The notes beneath the pieces are model-generated. The model ran no database searches. It was not told the origin of the DNA and worked only from the letters and a program-made list of their open reading frames with translations. A DNA stretch of 5,187 bases from JBCDIQ01 sp039024295 (GTDB taxonomy: Bacteria > Bacteroidota > Bacteroidia > J057). A program made the position numbers and the translations under genes. Every line of letters begins with the position of its first letter. The stretch's first letter is position 1. Shown here piece by piece: positions 1-5,187 of this stretch. The stretch is taken from assembly GCA_039024295.1 (NCBI GenBank), contig JBCDIQ010000395.1, forward strand, positions 1 to 5,187, in the 5' to 3' direction.

Positions 1-40
1 TCATCAATAGGTTCACTGTTTTCAGTTATCCTATTGATGA
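1..40. repeat. Perfect 11-bp inverted repeat, possible terminator hairpin
   Basis: The arms at 1-11 (tcatcaatagg) and 30-40 (cctattgatga) are perfectly complementary. The 18-nt interval holds a second short stem, ACTG at 15-18 with CAGT at 23-26 around a TTTT loop. The RNA could therefore fold as an 11-bp stem, a 3x3 internal loop and a 4-bp stem. It lies 9 bp beyond the stop codon of the leftward HTH-phosphatase gene, where a terminator is expected. The stem is AT-rich, and any U-tract on the minus strand would lie outside the window, so termination is inferred. A binding site or a dispersed palindromic repeat is also possible, and the repeat may continue past the window edge. Confidence 0.55.
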
Positions 41-49
41 TAAATTTTC

Positions 50-754
50 TTAAAGCATTTTGAACTCGAGCACTTCTTCCAAAAATTCACGAACACAGGC
101 TTTTCCTCCGGGGCGCTTGAGGATCACATCTGAGGCAAGCTTTACCTGCTCTACAGCATCTGAAGGGCACGCGCTGATGCCTACTTTTTCCATCACCACC
201 AAATCATTCAAGTCATCTCCCACATAGGCAATTTGCTTCCAACTAAAATTGTACTGGGCCAGCCAACCTTCAATCACCTGCGTTTTGTCCCGGCCACCCG
301 CATAGACGAGCTCAATGCCCAGGGTCTTGGCGCGCGAGCTGATAATTCCTTCCGTAGATGCGGAGCTGATGAACCCAAATTTAACCGGATGGTGCTTCAT
401 GGTCCGTTTGATGGCCATGCCGTCCTTTGTATTGAATTTTTTAAGCTGATCCCCATTCTCGGAGTAGTACATGCCTCCATCGGTCATGGTGCCATCGACA
501 TCCAACAGGACCAGTTTTACTTTTTGCCGACGAATCCGAGCCTGCTGCCCTTCGAGGTCCTTGCCAAGTAGATGATCAACCGGAAGGTTGAGTTGCTGGG
601 CTATGGTCATGAGGGTTTGCAAATCAGGCTCCTCTCTCCCTTGCTCATACTGGCGCAAACTGCGCTCCCAAATGCCCAGACTACTGGCGAAGGCTTCGGG
701 CTTCTCTTTCGATTGCTGTCTGAGAAATGAGAGGTTTCTGGCAAAAAAGGTCAT
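50..754 (-). CDS. XRE-type HTH domain fused to a KdsC-like HAD phosphatase
   Basis: With the start at 754 this is a 234-residue cytoplasmic protein. Residues about 4-62 form a Cro/C1-type (XRE) helix-turn-helix, recognisable from the FLRQQSKEKPEAFASSLG and RSLRQYEQGREEPDL stretches. Residues about 78-234 match the KdsC branch of HAD hydrolases: motif I DVDGT (nucleophile D85, acid/base D87), K157 as the motif III lysine, VGDDLND as motif IV (D180, D181), and a C-terminal GGKACVRE like the family's GGxGxxRE end. KdsC enzymes are usually about 170-190 residues, remove phosphate from KDO-8-phosphate in LPS synthesis, and have relatives acting on nonulosonate 9-phosphates. Motif II, usually T/S-G-R, reads S-A-S when aligned on the following RAKxLGI, so substrate and activity are uncertain. 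The frame opens at 835, but the first 27 codons precede the HTH and do not look like protein, and a candidate promoter lies within them. No KDO or LPS gene is adjacent. The phosphatase family call is strong; the KDO-8-phosphate substrate is not shown. Confidence 0.88.
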   Translation of the reverse strand: MTFFARNLSFLRQQSKEKPEAFASSLGIWERSLRQYEQGREEPDLQTLMTIAQQLNLPVDHLLGKDLEGQQARIRRQKVKLVLLDVDGTMTDGGMYYSENGDQLKKFNTKDGMAIKRTMKHHPVKFGFISSASTEGIISSRAKTLGIELVYAGGRDKTQVIEGWLAQYNFSWKQIAYVGDDLNDLVVMEKVGISACPSDAVEQVKLASDVILKRPGGKACVREFLEEVLEFKML

Positions 755-772
755 GTAACAAGAATTGGCCTG

Positions 773-803
773 CAAATTAATAAGTCCAGGTATGCTACGC
801 CAA
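773..803 (-). promoter_or_regulatory. Candidate Bacteroidota promoter for the HTH-phosphatase gene
   Basis: Read on the minus strand, TTG (801-803) is followed after 20 bp by TTAATTTG (773-780). The Bacteroidota consensus is TTG, 17-23 bp, TAnnTTTG, so the -33 element and spacing fit and the -7 element has one mismatch. Transcription would begin just downstream, leaving a leader of roughly 10-15 nt before the ATG at 754. That supports the shorter start and argues against the ATG at 835. The assignment rests on sequence matching only. Confidence 0.45.
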
Positions 804-914
804 TTCCTATGCTTTTCTGGGTCAGAAAAAGCCATGGGATTATTTGCCGTTTATGCACACCAATCACCCCACTTGATACCTCTACCCTTCCATTCATGTC
901 CATTTCCCGGTTTC

Positions 915-925
915 GGGGAGTCCCC
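915..925. repeat. Short G/C palindrome in the divergent intergenic region
   Basis: GGGGA (915-919) and TCCCC (921-925) are perfect inverted arms around one base. The palindrome sits 39 bp before the ATG at 964 and just upstream of AATATTTG (931-938), a possible -7 element (TAnnTTTG with one mismatch) for the rightward gene pair. No good -33 element is seen at the usual distance; the nearest is TTTC at 911-914. A regulatory role is possible, but the arms are short. The rest of the 209 bp between the divergent start codons shows no gene or RNA that I can recognise. Confidence 0.25.
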
Positions 926-963
926 TTCCCAATATTTGTAAGGTAATCACTCATCAAAATTTT

Positions 964-2103
964 ATGCTTATGTCTAATTATCTTTCAAAATGGGTCGCCG
1001 CACTGCTCCTTGCAGGCGCATGCAGCCCGATGATGGGCCAGACCCTTACCAATGGAGCTACCCTTCGGGTTACCGGAGGGGCTGTCATGACCGTAAGCGG
1101 CGGAGTAACTAATTCATCTCCCGCCATCCTGGTTAACCAAAGTGAAATCAAAGTTGGTGGCGACTTCGCCAACGATGGTAACCTCGTGGGAACAGGAAAG
1201 TATCGGTTCAATGGCTCTTCTCTTCAACGGATCAGCGGAAGCACCAATCCCAGTTTTTTCTTTGACTTGGAGATGGCCAACACCAGAGGCACCGTTCTGG
1301 AACAAAACATCACCGTCACCAATTCACTGGAATTCACCTCTGGCAACCTGGACCTGAATGGAAATACCATTGAACTGCTGCCTAGAGCCCGATTCATCGG
1401 AGAATCCAACGGGAGCCGGGCATTTGGCACCAGCGGAGAGATTCGTACCCGTCGCACCCTGAGTTCGCCTGTGGGCAACATTGCCGGCCTTGGCATGGAG
1501 TTTTTGTCTTCGGATAATTATGGGAGCACCCTGATTGTCCGCAAGCATGCCGCTCAGTCTATTGGCTCCGGTAGCAGCATTACCCGGTCATTTGAGATTA
1601 CGCCAACCAACAATACCAATCTCAATACCCGGTTCCGGATGTACTTCCTTGCACCAGAACTGAATGGGCAGATTGCCTCCGGCCTCCAGATGTACGAACG
1701 TGACAATGGATCGGCTCCCTGGCGTCGGCTGAACAGTACCGTAAACGTGGCCAACCGCTATGTGGAAGTCAGTGGCCTTAGTTCCCTTGGACAGTACACC
1801 CTGAGCGCCGATGGCACCGTGAGTGTAGCGGATCAGCTACCTAAGCTTTCCGTCCAGTACTTCCCTAATCCAGTGGGATCCAGTGAGGTGTTAAGTTTAA
1901 CCGGCCTTGATGCTGGCAGCTATACCCTACGTCTGCTGGACATTCGTGGAAAGGTTGCTCTCAACCAGCAGGTAACCGCTCGTTCCAAAGCCGAGCAACA
2001 GGATGTACACCTGCCACAGCTCGCGGCAGGCGTCTACACTTTCCAGCTCATTTCTCCTGACTATCAACCCACTACAGGTAAGCTGGTCATTTATTCTCAT
2101 TAA
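964..2103 (+). CDS. T9SS type A sorting domain-containing surface protein
   Basis: This 379-residue exported protein has an N-terminal signal peptide (hydrophobic WVAALLLAGA, with likely signal peptidase I cleavage near MMGQ at 23-26). Residues about 27-170 are rich in short beta strands and in G, N, S and T (for example NGATLRVTGGAVMTVSGG and SGNLDLNGNTIELLP), suggesting a beta-helix or stacked-strand fold. Residues about 297-379 are a type IX sorting domain: YFPNP near 299, then SYTLRLLDIRGKV, LAAGVYTFQL and a final GKLVIY strand. By family knowledge such proteins cross the inner membrane by Sec and the outer membrane by T9SS, then are released or anchored to surface polysaccharide. No catalytic domain is recognised, so the role is unknown; adhesion or structure is a guess. 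An in-frame ATG at 970 (MSNYLSKW) is an equally plausible start. The next gene follows after 30 bp and is probably cotranscribed. Confidence 0.88.
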   Translation: MLMSNYLSKWVAALLLAGACSPMMGQTLTNGATLRVTGGAVMTVSGGVTNSSPAILVNQSEIKVGGDFANDGNLVGTGKYRFNGSSLQRISGSTNPSFFFDLEMANTRGTVLEQNITVTNSLEFTSGNLDLNGNTIELLPRARFIGESNGSRAFGTSGEIRTRRTLSSPVGNIAGLGMEFLSSDNYGSTLIVRKHAAQSIGSGSSITRSFEITPTNNTNLNTRFRMYFLAPELNGQIASGLQMYERDNGSAPWRRLNSTVNVANRYVEVSGLSSLGQYTLSADGTVSVADQLPKLSVQYFPNPVGSSEVLSLTGLDAGSYTLRLLDIRGKVALNQQVTARSKAEQQDVHLPQLAAGVYTFQLISPDYQPTTGKLVIYSH

Positions 2104-2133
2104 TCTTTTTTCATCTCATTAACCTTTACAACA

Positions 2134-3111
2134 ATGAAATCTTCAATCATATTCATACTCGCCCTTCTTTCCCTGACCTTCCTTTCTGCTCAAAGCGGAA
2201 CAGTTGAAATCGACGGAGACGATAACGACGGCACAACAGCTGCCCTGCAAATTCGTTCTGCCAACAATACCCAGACCATGTTACTGGATGGAAATGAGAT
2301 TGATGCCTTATCCCAGGGCCTCTTCCTGAATAACAATGTTAACCTTCCGATCTATCTAGGAAGAGGAAGGGGACCTGTAACCGTCAATACAGTTGATACC
2401 TCCGCTATGCTTACCATCGCTGCCAGGAAAGACAAGGCTTATTCCTTTAGAATAGCAGATAGCAGTGGCCGCTCTTATGTATCAGTTGATAGAAACAATA
2501 ACTTTTCCGTCAACACAGGTTTTTTTAACGTAGGCTTCAACATGCGTGCAGGTGCTATAGCAGCTACCTATAACAGCGGAATTTTTCAGGTAGAAGATGA
2601 TGCAGGCGCTGACTTAATTGAAGTAAGGGCAGACGGAGATTTCTCAGTCCTCAACAACATCTCCAAAGGGGGCGGCTCATTCAAGATCGATCACCCACTT
2701 GACCCTGAGAACAAGTACCTGTACCACTCTTTCGTAGAATCCCCGGACATGATGAACGTGTACAATGGCAATATCACCACCGATGCCTCAGGGATGGCCG
2801 TGGTGACCCTACCGGATTATTTCGAAGCCTTAAACCGTGATTTCCGTTACCAACTGACGGTGATGGGAACCTTTGCCCAGGCCATTATCAAGGAAAAAGT
2901 GAATGGTAACGAGTTCACCATTCAAACTTCTGAGCCCAATGTAGAAGTGAGCTGGCAGGTGACAGGTATTCGCCATGATCCTTATGCTAACATGAATAGA
3001 ATTCCTGAAAGTGTGGAAAAGGCTCCCAATGAAAAAGGATTTTATCTGCATCCAGCTGCTTACGACAAGCCTGCTTCCATGCAATTGGATACAGATGGAA
3101 AAGTTGAATAA
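2134..3111 (+). CDS. Exported protein with tail-fibre-like region and conserved-looking C-terminal module
   Basis: The 325-residue product begins with a clear signal peptide (MKSSIIFILALLSLTFLSAQ, cleavage near residue 19 or 20). Residues about 22-175 consist of short strands such as TAALQIRSANNTQTML, YSFRIADSSGRSYVSVDRN and FQVEDDAGADLIEVRADGDF, the style of stalk regions in phage tail fibres and Bacteroidota secreted proteins. Residues about 178-310 form a distinct module: GGGSFKIDHPLDPENKYL, YHSFVESPDMMNVYNG, LPDYFEALNRDFRYQLT, VSWQVTGIRHDPYAN, and a closing HP. From memory, similar HPLDPxNKYLYHS modules end many fibre-like proteins in diverse bacteria, where their function is not established. 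No S74 intramolecular chaperone motif and no T9SS sorting domain is seen, so export past the outer membrane is unexplained. The gene follows the T9SS-substrate gene by 30 bp and precedes a terminator, which suggests a two-gene unit. Confidence 0.85.
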   Translation: MKSSIIFILALLSLTFLSAQSGTVEIDGDDNDGTTAALQIRSANNTQTMLLDGNEIDALSQGLFLNNNVNLPIYLGRGRGPVTVNTVDTSAMLTIAARKDKAYSFRIADSSGRSYVSVDRNNNFSVNTGFFNVGFNMRAGAIAATYNSGIFQVEDDAGADLIEVRADGDFSVLNNISKGGGSFKIDHPLDPENKYLYHSFVESPDMMNVYNGNITTDASGMAVVTLPDYFEALNRDFRYQLTVMGTFAQAIIKEKVNGNEFTIQTSEPNVEVSWQVTGIRHDPYANMNRIPESVEKAPNEKGFYLHPAAYDKPASMQLDTDGKVE

Positions 3112-3135
3112 GGTAACATAAGCGTTATTGTTTGG

Positions 3136-3158
3136 GCCATCCTTCGGGGTGGCTTTTT
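3136..3158 (+). terminator. Rho-independent terminator after the secreted-protein pair
   Basis: GCCATCC (3136-3142) pairs with GGGTGGC (3147-3153) through seven base pairs including one G-U, around a UUCG tetraloop, followed by five T residues (3154-3158). It starts 24 bp after the stop codon at 3109-3111. Flanking ATAAGC (3118-3123) and GCTTAT (3159-3164) are also complementary and could extend the structure at a distance. The stable loop, GC stem and T-run make this a standard intrinsic terminator. Confidence 0.88.
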
Positions 3159-3213
3159 GCTTATTAGGTACACCACAAACCTACCATCAGGAACAACTTC
3201 CCTTCCTCCCTTG

Positions 3214-3228
3214 ACGTATTTAATACGT
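3214..3228. promoter_or_regulatory. Operator-like palindrome upstream of the DUF2007-like gene
   Basis: ACGTATT (3214-3220) and AATACGT (3222-3228) form a perfect 7-bp inverted repeat around a single T. It lies 33 bp before the ATG at 3261, directly after TTG (3211-3213), in the region where this gene's promoter should be. A protein bound here would probably affect transcription. No strong TAnnTTTG element stands at standard spacing, although AAACATTG (3229-3236) and GTATTTG (3244-3250) are weak candidates. The palindrome is directly seen; the operator role is inferred. Confidence 0.4.
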
Positions 3229-3260
3229 AAACATTGTAACCAAGTATTTGTCTTTATTAT

Positions 3261-3746
3261 ATGGAAGGAGCCTTCGTCACCATTTCGAGTTATGCCAATC
3301 CCAAGCGTGCAAATGAGGGAGCAGATATCCTCAAATCTGCCGGCATCCCTTGCAGGGTTCATCTTGGCGATCCAGACATCTCTAGCATTTTTTCTACAGA
3401 TGAAAGCCGCCAGCCCTTCCTATTACAGGTGTACGAGGCAGATGTAGATGAAGCTTTCCAGATCCTCCAACAAGAATCCCTTTACGAAGAAGAATTACCT
3501 CCTGAATCTGCCGAGGACAAATTGGTCAGAGGCCGAAGAAACATGGTCATAGGAGGAATTTTGGGAGCAACCGGACTTGCAGTTGCCCTAAGCCCAGTTG
3601 GAAAAGCCTTTTCCCTTGTTGCCGCAGCAGGGGCCTTACTGTTGGGGGGCCTTCAGTTTGTCCAGGGCCTCCATCAGGTTGATGAAGCCGAAGACCAGCT
3701 AGGGGAAGATTACTGGGAAGACGACTTCGACGACGATCCCTTTTGA
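3261..3746 (+). CDS. DUF2007-like protein with C-terminal membrane hairpin
   Basis: The 161-residue protein starts with a domain of about 70 residues (FVTISSYANPKRANEGADIL, SAGIPCRVHLGD, then FLLQVYEADVDEAFQIL) that resembles DUF2007, a small alpha/beta domain often called a putative signal-transducing protein. The pattern of a first strand, a helix that pairs with a 'GIP' strand, and a late 'V...D...A..IL' helix fits that family. After an acidic linker and the basic KLVRGRR, two hydrophobic segments (about 94-112 and 116-137) form a probable membrane hairpin. The tail is strongly acidic (GEDYWEDDFDDDPF). Positive charges before the first segment suggest that both termini are cytoplasmic. No enzymatic motif is visible and the biological role is unknown. 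It is 24 bp upstream of the DsbA-like gene and probably shares its transcript. Confidence 0.8.
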   Translation: MEGAFVTISSYANPKRANEGADILKSAGIPCRVHLGDPDISSIFSTDESRQPFLLQVYEADVDEAFQILQQESLYEEELPPESAEDKLVRGRRNMVIGGILGATGLAVALSPVGKAFSLVAAAGALLLGGLQFVQGLHQVDEAEDQLGEDYWEDDFDDDPF

Positions 3747-3770
3747 ACCAGAACACTATTCCGCTCACAT

Positions 3771-4304
3771 ATGAATGCTCACCTCTCTCTCTCTAGAAAT
3801 CAAAACGACTATATTCGTGGCAATCCTGCCGGTAGACTCGAGCTCATCGAGTATGGCGATTACCAATGTCCCTATTGCCTGAATGCCAGTTATGTCATTA
3901 ACCAGCTCATGGAGGCCTTTCCAGCCCAATTATGCTTCGCCTTCAGACATTTTCCCATCGTTGAACATCATCCATTGGCCATGGCGTGTGCTGTAGCTGC
4001 TGAAGCCGCTGGACGCCAAGGACGGTACTGGGACATGCATGACCTGTTGTGGCAGCACCAAAAAGGCCTCACCAGCGAAGGCCTGTTCAAGTTGGCCACT
4101 TCCCTTTCGCTCAACATGCGCCAATTCAGGTTGCACATGCAGGACGAAAGGCTAGGGGAAAAAGTAATGGAGCAACGTGGCAAGGGCCTTGAAATTGGCG
4201 TGCTTTCTACTCCTACCTTCTTCGTTAATGGAAAGAAATACGAAGGAGAATTGCAGTTTGCCGGGTTAAAAGAAGCGTTACAAAGCGGCGAATTGGTAAG
4301 CTAA
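3771..4304 (+). CDS. DsbA-family thioredoxin-fold protein, probably cytoplasmic
   Basis: The 177-residue protein is a complete thioredoxin fold with the DsbA-type helical insertion. Residues 22-36 give the strand RLELIEYGDYQ and the active-site motif C33-P-Y-C36. FAFRHFPI (56-63) and the helical HPLAMACAVAAEAAGRQG and YWDMHDLLWQHQ follow, then T147-P148 as the cis-proline loop and FFVNG. All residues needed for dithiol/disulfide exchange are present. It has no signal peptide, unlike periplasmic DsbA, and resembles the short cytosolic DsbA-like proteins, and the thioredoxin domains fused to some NhaA antiporters, that share 'VEYGDYQCPYC'. A role in cytoplasmic thiol reduction or isomerisation is inferred; partners are unknown. 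The start at 3771 is the first in-frame ATG after the preceding stop and gives the usual N-terminus before the first strand. The gene ends 5 bp from the stop of the converging neighbour. Confidence 0.9.
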   Translation: MNAHLSLSRNQNDYIRGNPAGRLELIEYGDYQCPYCLNASYVINQLMEAFPAQLCFAFRHFPIVEHHPLAMACAVAAEAAGRQGRYWDMHDLLWQHQKGLTSEGLFKLATSLSLNMRQFRLHMQDERLGEKVMEQRGKGLEIGVLSTPTFFVNGKKYEGELQFAGLKEALQSGELVS

Positions 4305-4309
4305 TCACC

Positions 4310-5187
4310 TTATTCAAGCCGGTATTTCTTCCTGACCTCCTCAATTACTTCTTGGGGAGCAATGTCAACGCCTTCCTGGCTTCCGTATATCTGGTACCCA
4401 TACTTGATCGTGTAGATTCGATCAAGCAATAATTTAAGGGGAGTGTCCTGTAGGAGCTCTCCAGTATCTCTGGCTTTCACAATCACTGGCAGGTACCTTT
4501 CCATCATTTCCTGATTCGAATGCTGAATCACAGCGAACATGACGTAATCGAACTTTCCCCCTACTGTTGATTTTCCGATATAGGCTTGGTGTTGCTTGAA
4601 AACGGAGTCAATGATGCGCTGATTTTCCTTATCCAGGGGCGTCTGTTTGGACCAATCGGTTTCCCCCGCCCCTTTTCTGAACCTTTCGTCGCGCTCATTC
4701 ACGGCAAACATCAAACGGGTAAGAGGTGCATTCAGGCTATGCTTGTCAATGTAGGCTTCGAGATCAAAAGTGGTTTCTTCTGATACCTTTGTGCACTGTT
4801 TTTCGAAGAAAGGTAGGTATACCCCTGGAATCAGCGTATCAAGGCCTGCATTTCCCATACTTTGCAGGTATAAGCAAATTGTTGCAGGGTCCTCCTCAAT
4901 AGCTAGTTGAAAGGGAATTTTTACATGATCCAATGGCTCATCCAGTTTCAAAAAGGCCATGGTGATGTTCCAATAATCAGCCACATTTAGATTTGCCGGA
5001 TCTCCCTTCGTGGCGTTACGCGTCTCAGAAAGAAAAAAGGTGCCTTTTCGATAGGCATTTTCCGATACCCCTGCTCTTTTTTTAGGTTGATAGTCCAGGA
5101 TTTCCTGGGCAAAGGTCTTCTTGGAGAATGTGGTCTCCTGAGAGAAAATGAGGTTTCCCATGAATCCCATGGATAGCGCTATCAGAA
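4310..5187 (-). CDS. Exported DUF6624-like protein, 5' end outside the window
   Basis: This leftward gene is partial. The first visible ATG is at 5170, but the frame stays open to the window edge and reads L-I-A-L-S before MGFMGNLIFSQ. Together these form the hydrophobic core and cleavage site of a signal peptide, so the true start lies beyond 5187. Numbered from the ATG at 5170, the mature protein would begin near E12. Residues about 150-265 resemble DUF6624: NERDERFR (158-165), DKENQRIIDSVF, a helix with IQHSN (H217), RYLPVIVKARDTGEL, DRI (250-252) and the YGYQIYGSQ end (257-265). The conserved acidic, histidine and glutamine residues hint at an enzyme, but no activity is established for the family to my knowledge. 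The N-terminal 140 residues are not recognised. Location is probably periplasmic or extracellular. It converges on the DsbA-like gene, and no clear terminator separates the two. Confidence 0.75.
   Translation of the reverse strand, partial: LIALSMGFMGNLIFSQETTFSKKTFAQEILDYQPKKRAGVSENAYRKGTFFLSETRNATKGDPANLNVADYWNITMAFLKLDEPLDHVKIPFQLAIEEDPATICLYLQSMGNAGLDTLIPGVYLPFFEKQCTKVSEETTFDLEAYIDKHSLNAPLTRLMFAVNERDERFRKGAGETDWSKQTPLDKENQRIIDSVFKQHQAYIGKSTVGGKFDYVMFAVIQHSNQEMMERYLPVIVKARDTGELLQDTPLKLLLDRIYTIKYGYQIYGSQEGVDIAPQEVIEEVRKKYRLE

Noticed and set aside
233..571. Rightward open frame of 112 codons opposite the phosphatase gene
   Set aside because: It lies antisense to the KdsC-like domain, whose motifs are clearly coding; the translated product has no domain-like pattern.
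905..940. Promoter for the T9SS-substrate gene using TTTC (911-914) and AATATTTG (931-938)
   Set aside because: The -7 element is reasonable but the -33 element is poor and the spacing of 16 bp is shorter than usual, so it is mentioned only under the palindrome entry.
751..957. Leftward open frame of 68 codons in the divergent intergenic region
   Set aside because: It overlaps the N-terminus of the HTH-phosphatase gene in another frame, has no recognisable motif or signal, and covers the likely promoter region.
1000..1030. Possible lipobox (LAGAC) making the T9SS-substrate protein a lipoprotein
   Set aside because: The residues before the cysteine are A-G-A and lack the usual L/V/I at -3; a signal peptidase I site near MMGQ fits better, and T9SS substrates are normally not lipoproteins.
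3211..3239. Sigma-70-like promoter TTGACG-N17-TTGTAA
   Set aside because: The -35 and the spacing look good, but the -10 matches TATAAT at only two positions and Bacteroidota do not generally use that consensus.
3157..3447. Rightward open frame of 96 codons overlapping the DUF2007-like gene
   Set aside because: It begins within the terminator's T-run and runs out of frame through a gene with clear domain structure; its product shows no coherent pattern.
3771..4304. Periplasmic DsbA or an NhaA fusion fragment
   Set aside because: There is no signal peptide and no membrane segments up- or downstream in frame; the protein is complete by itself.

Overview
The window looks like a chromosomal segment from a member of the Bacteroidota, possibly of the Saprospiria type. 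The clearest lineage marker is a complete type IX secretion (T9SS) type A C-terminal sorting domain. Supporting signs are signal peptides ending in '...Q' at the cleavage site, the lack of Shine-Dalgarno sequences, and a candidate promoter of the Bacteroidota TTG/TAnnTTTG type. The lineage within the phylum is inferred. No rRNA, tRNA, CRISPR array, IS element or transposase is visible, and no gene-free stretch exceeds 300 bases.

Left part (1-963). A leftward gene encodes an XRE-type helix-turn-helix domain fused to a KdsC-like HAD phosphatase. Its real start is probably at 754, 27 codons inside the longest reading frame. Beyond its stop lies a perfect 11-bp inverted repeat at the window edge. 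A 209-bp divergent region separates it from the next gene.

Centre (964-3158). Two rightward genes 30 bp apart encode exported proteins. The first is a beta-strand-rich surface protein with a T9SS sorting domain. The second has a signal peptide, a region resembling phage tail fibres, and a C-terminal module with a conserved look, but no T9SS tail. A good intrinsic terminator at 3136-3158 closes this pair, which is probably one transcription unit that supplies cell-surface or extracellular proteins.

Right part (3159-5187). A second rightward pair encodes a DUF2007-like protein with a C-terminal membrane hairpin and, 24 bp later, a DsbA/thioredoxin-fold protein with a CPYC motif and no signal peptide. 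A short perfect palindrome upstream may be an operator. The last gene is convergent, with 5 bp between stop codons. It encodes an exported protein resembling DUF6624, and its 5' end is cut off by the window: the frame stays open past the first visible ATG and that extension reads as part of a signal peptide.

Most of the window is ordinary accessory or housekeeping material. The points most worth a second look are the HTH-phosphatase fusion with a changed second HAD motif, the tail-fibre-like secreted protein, and the operator-like palindrome. I found no convincing new multi-gene system.
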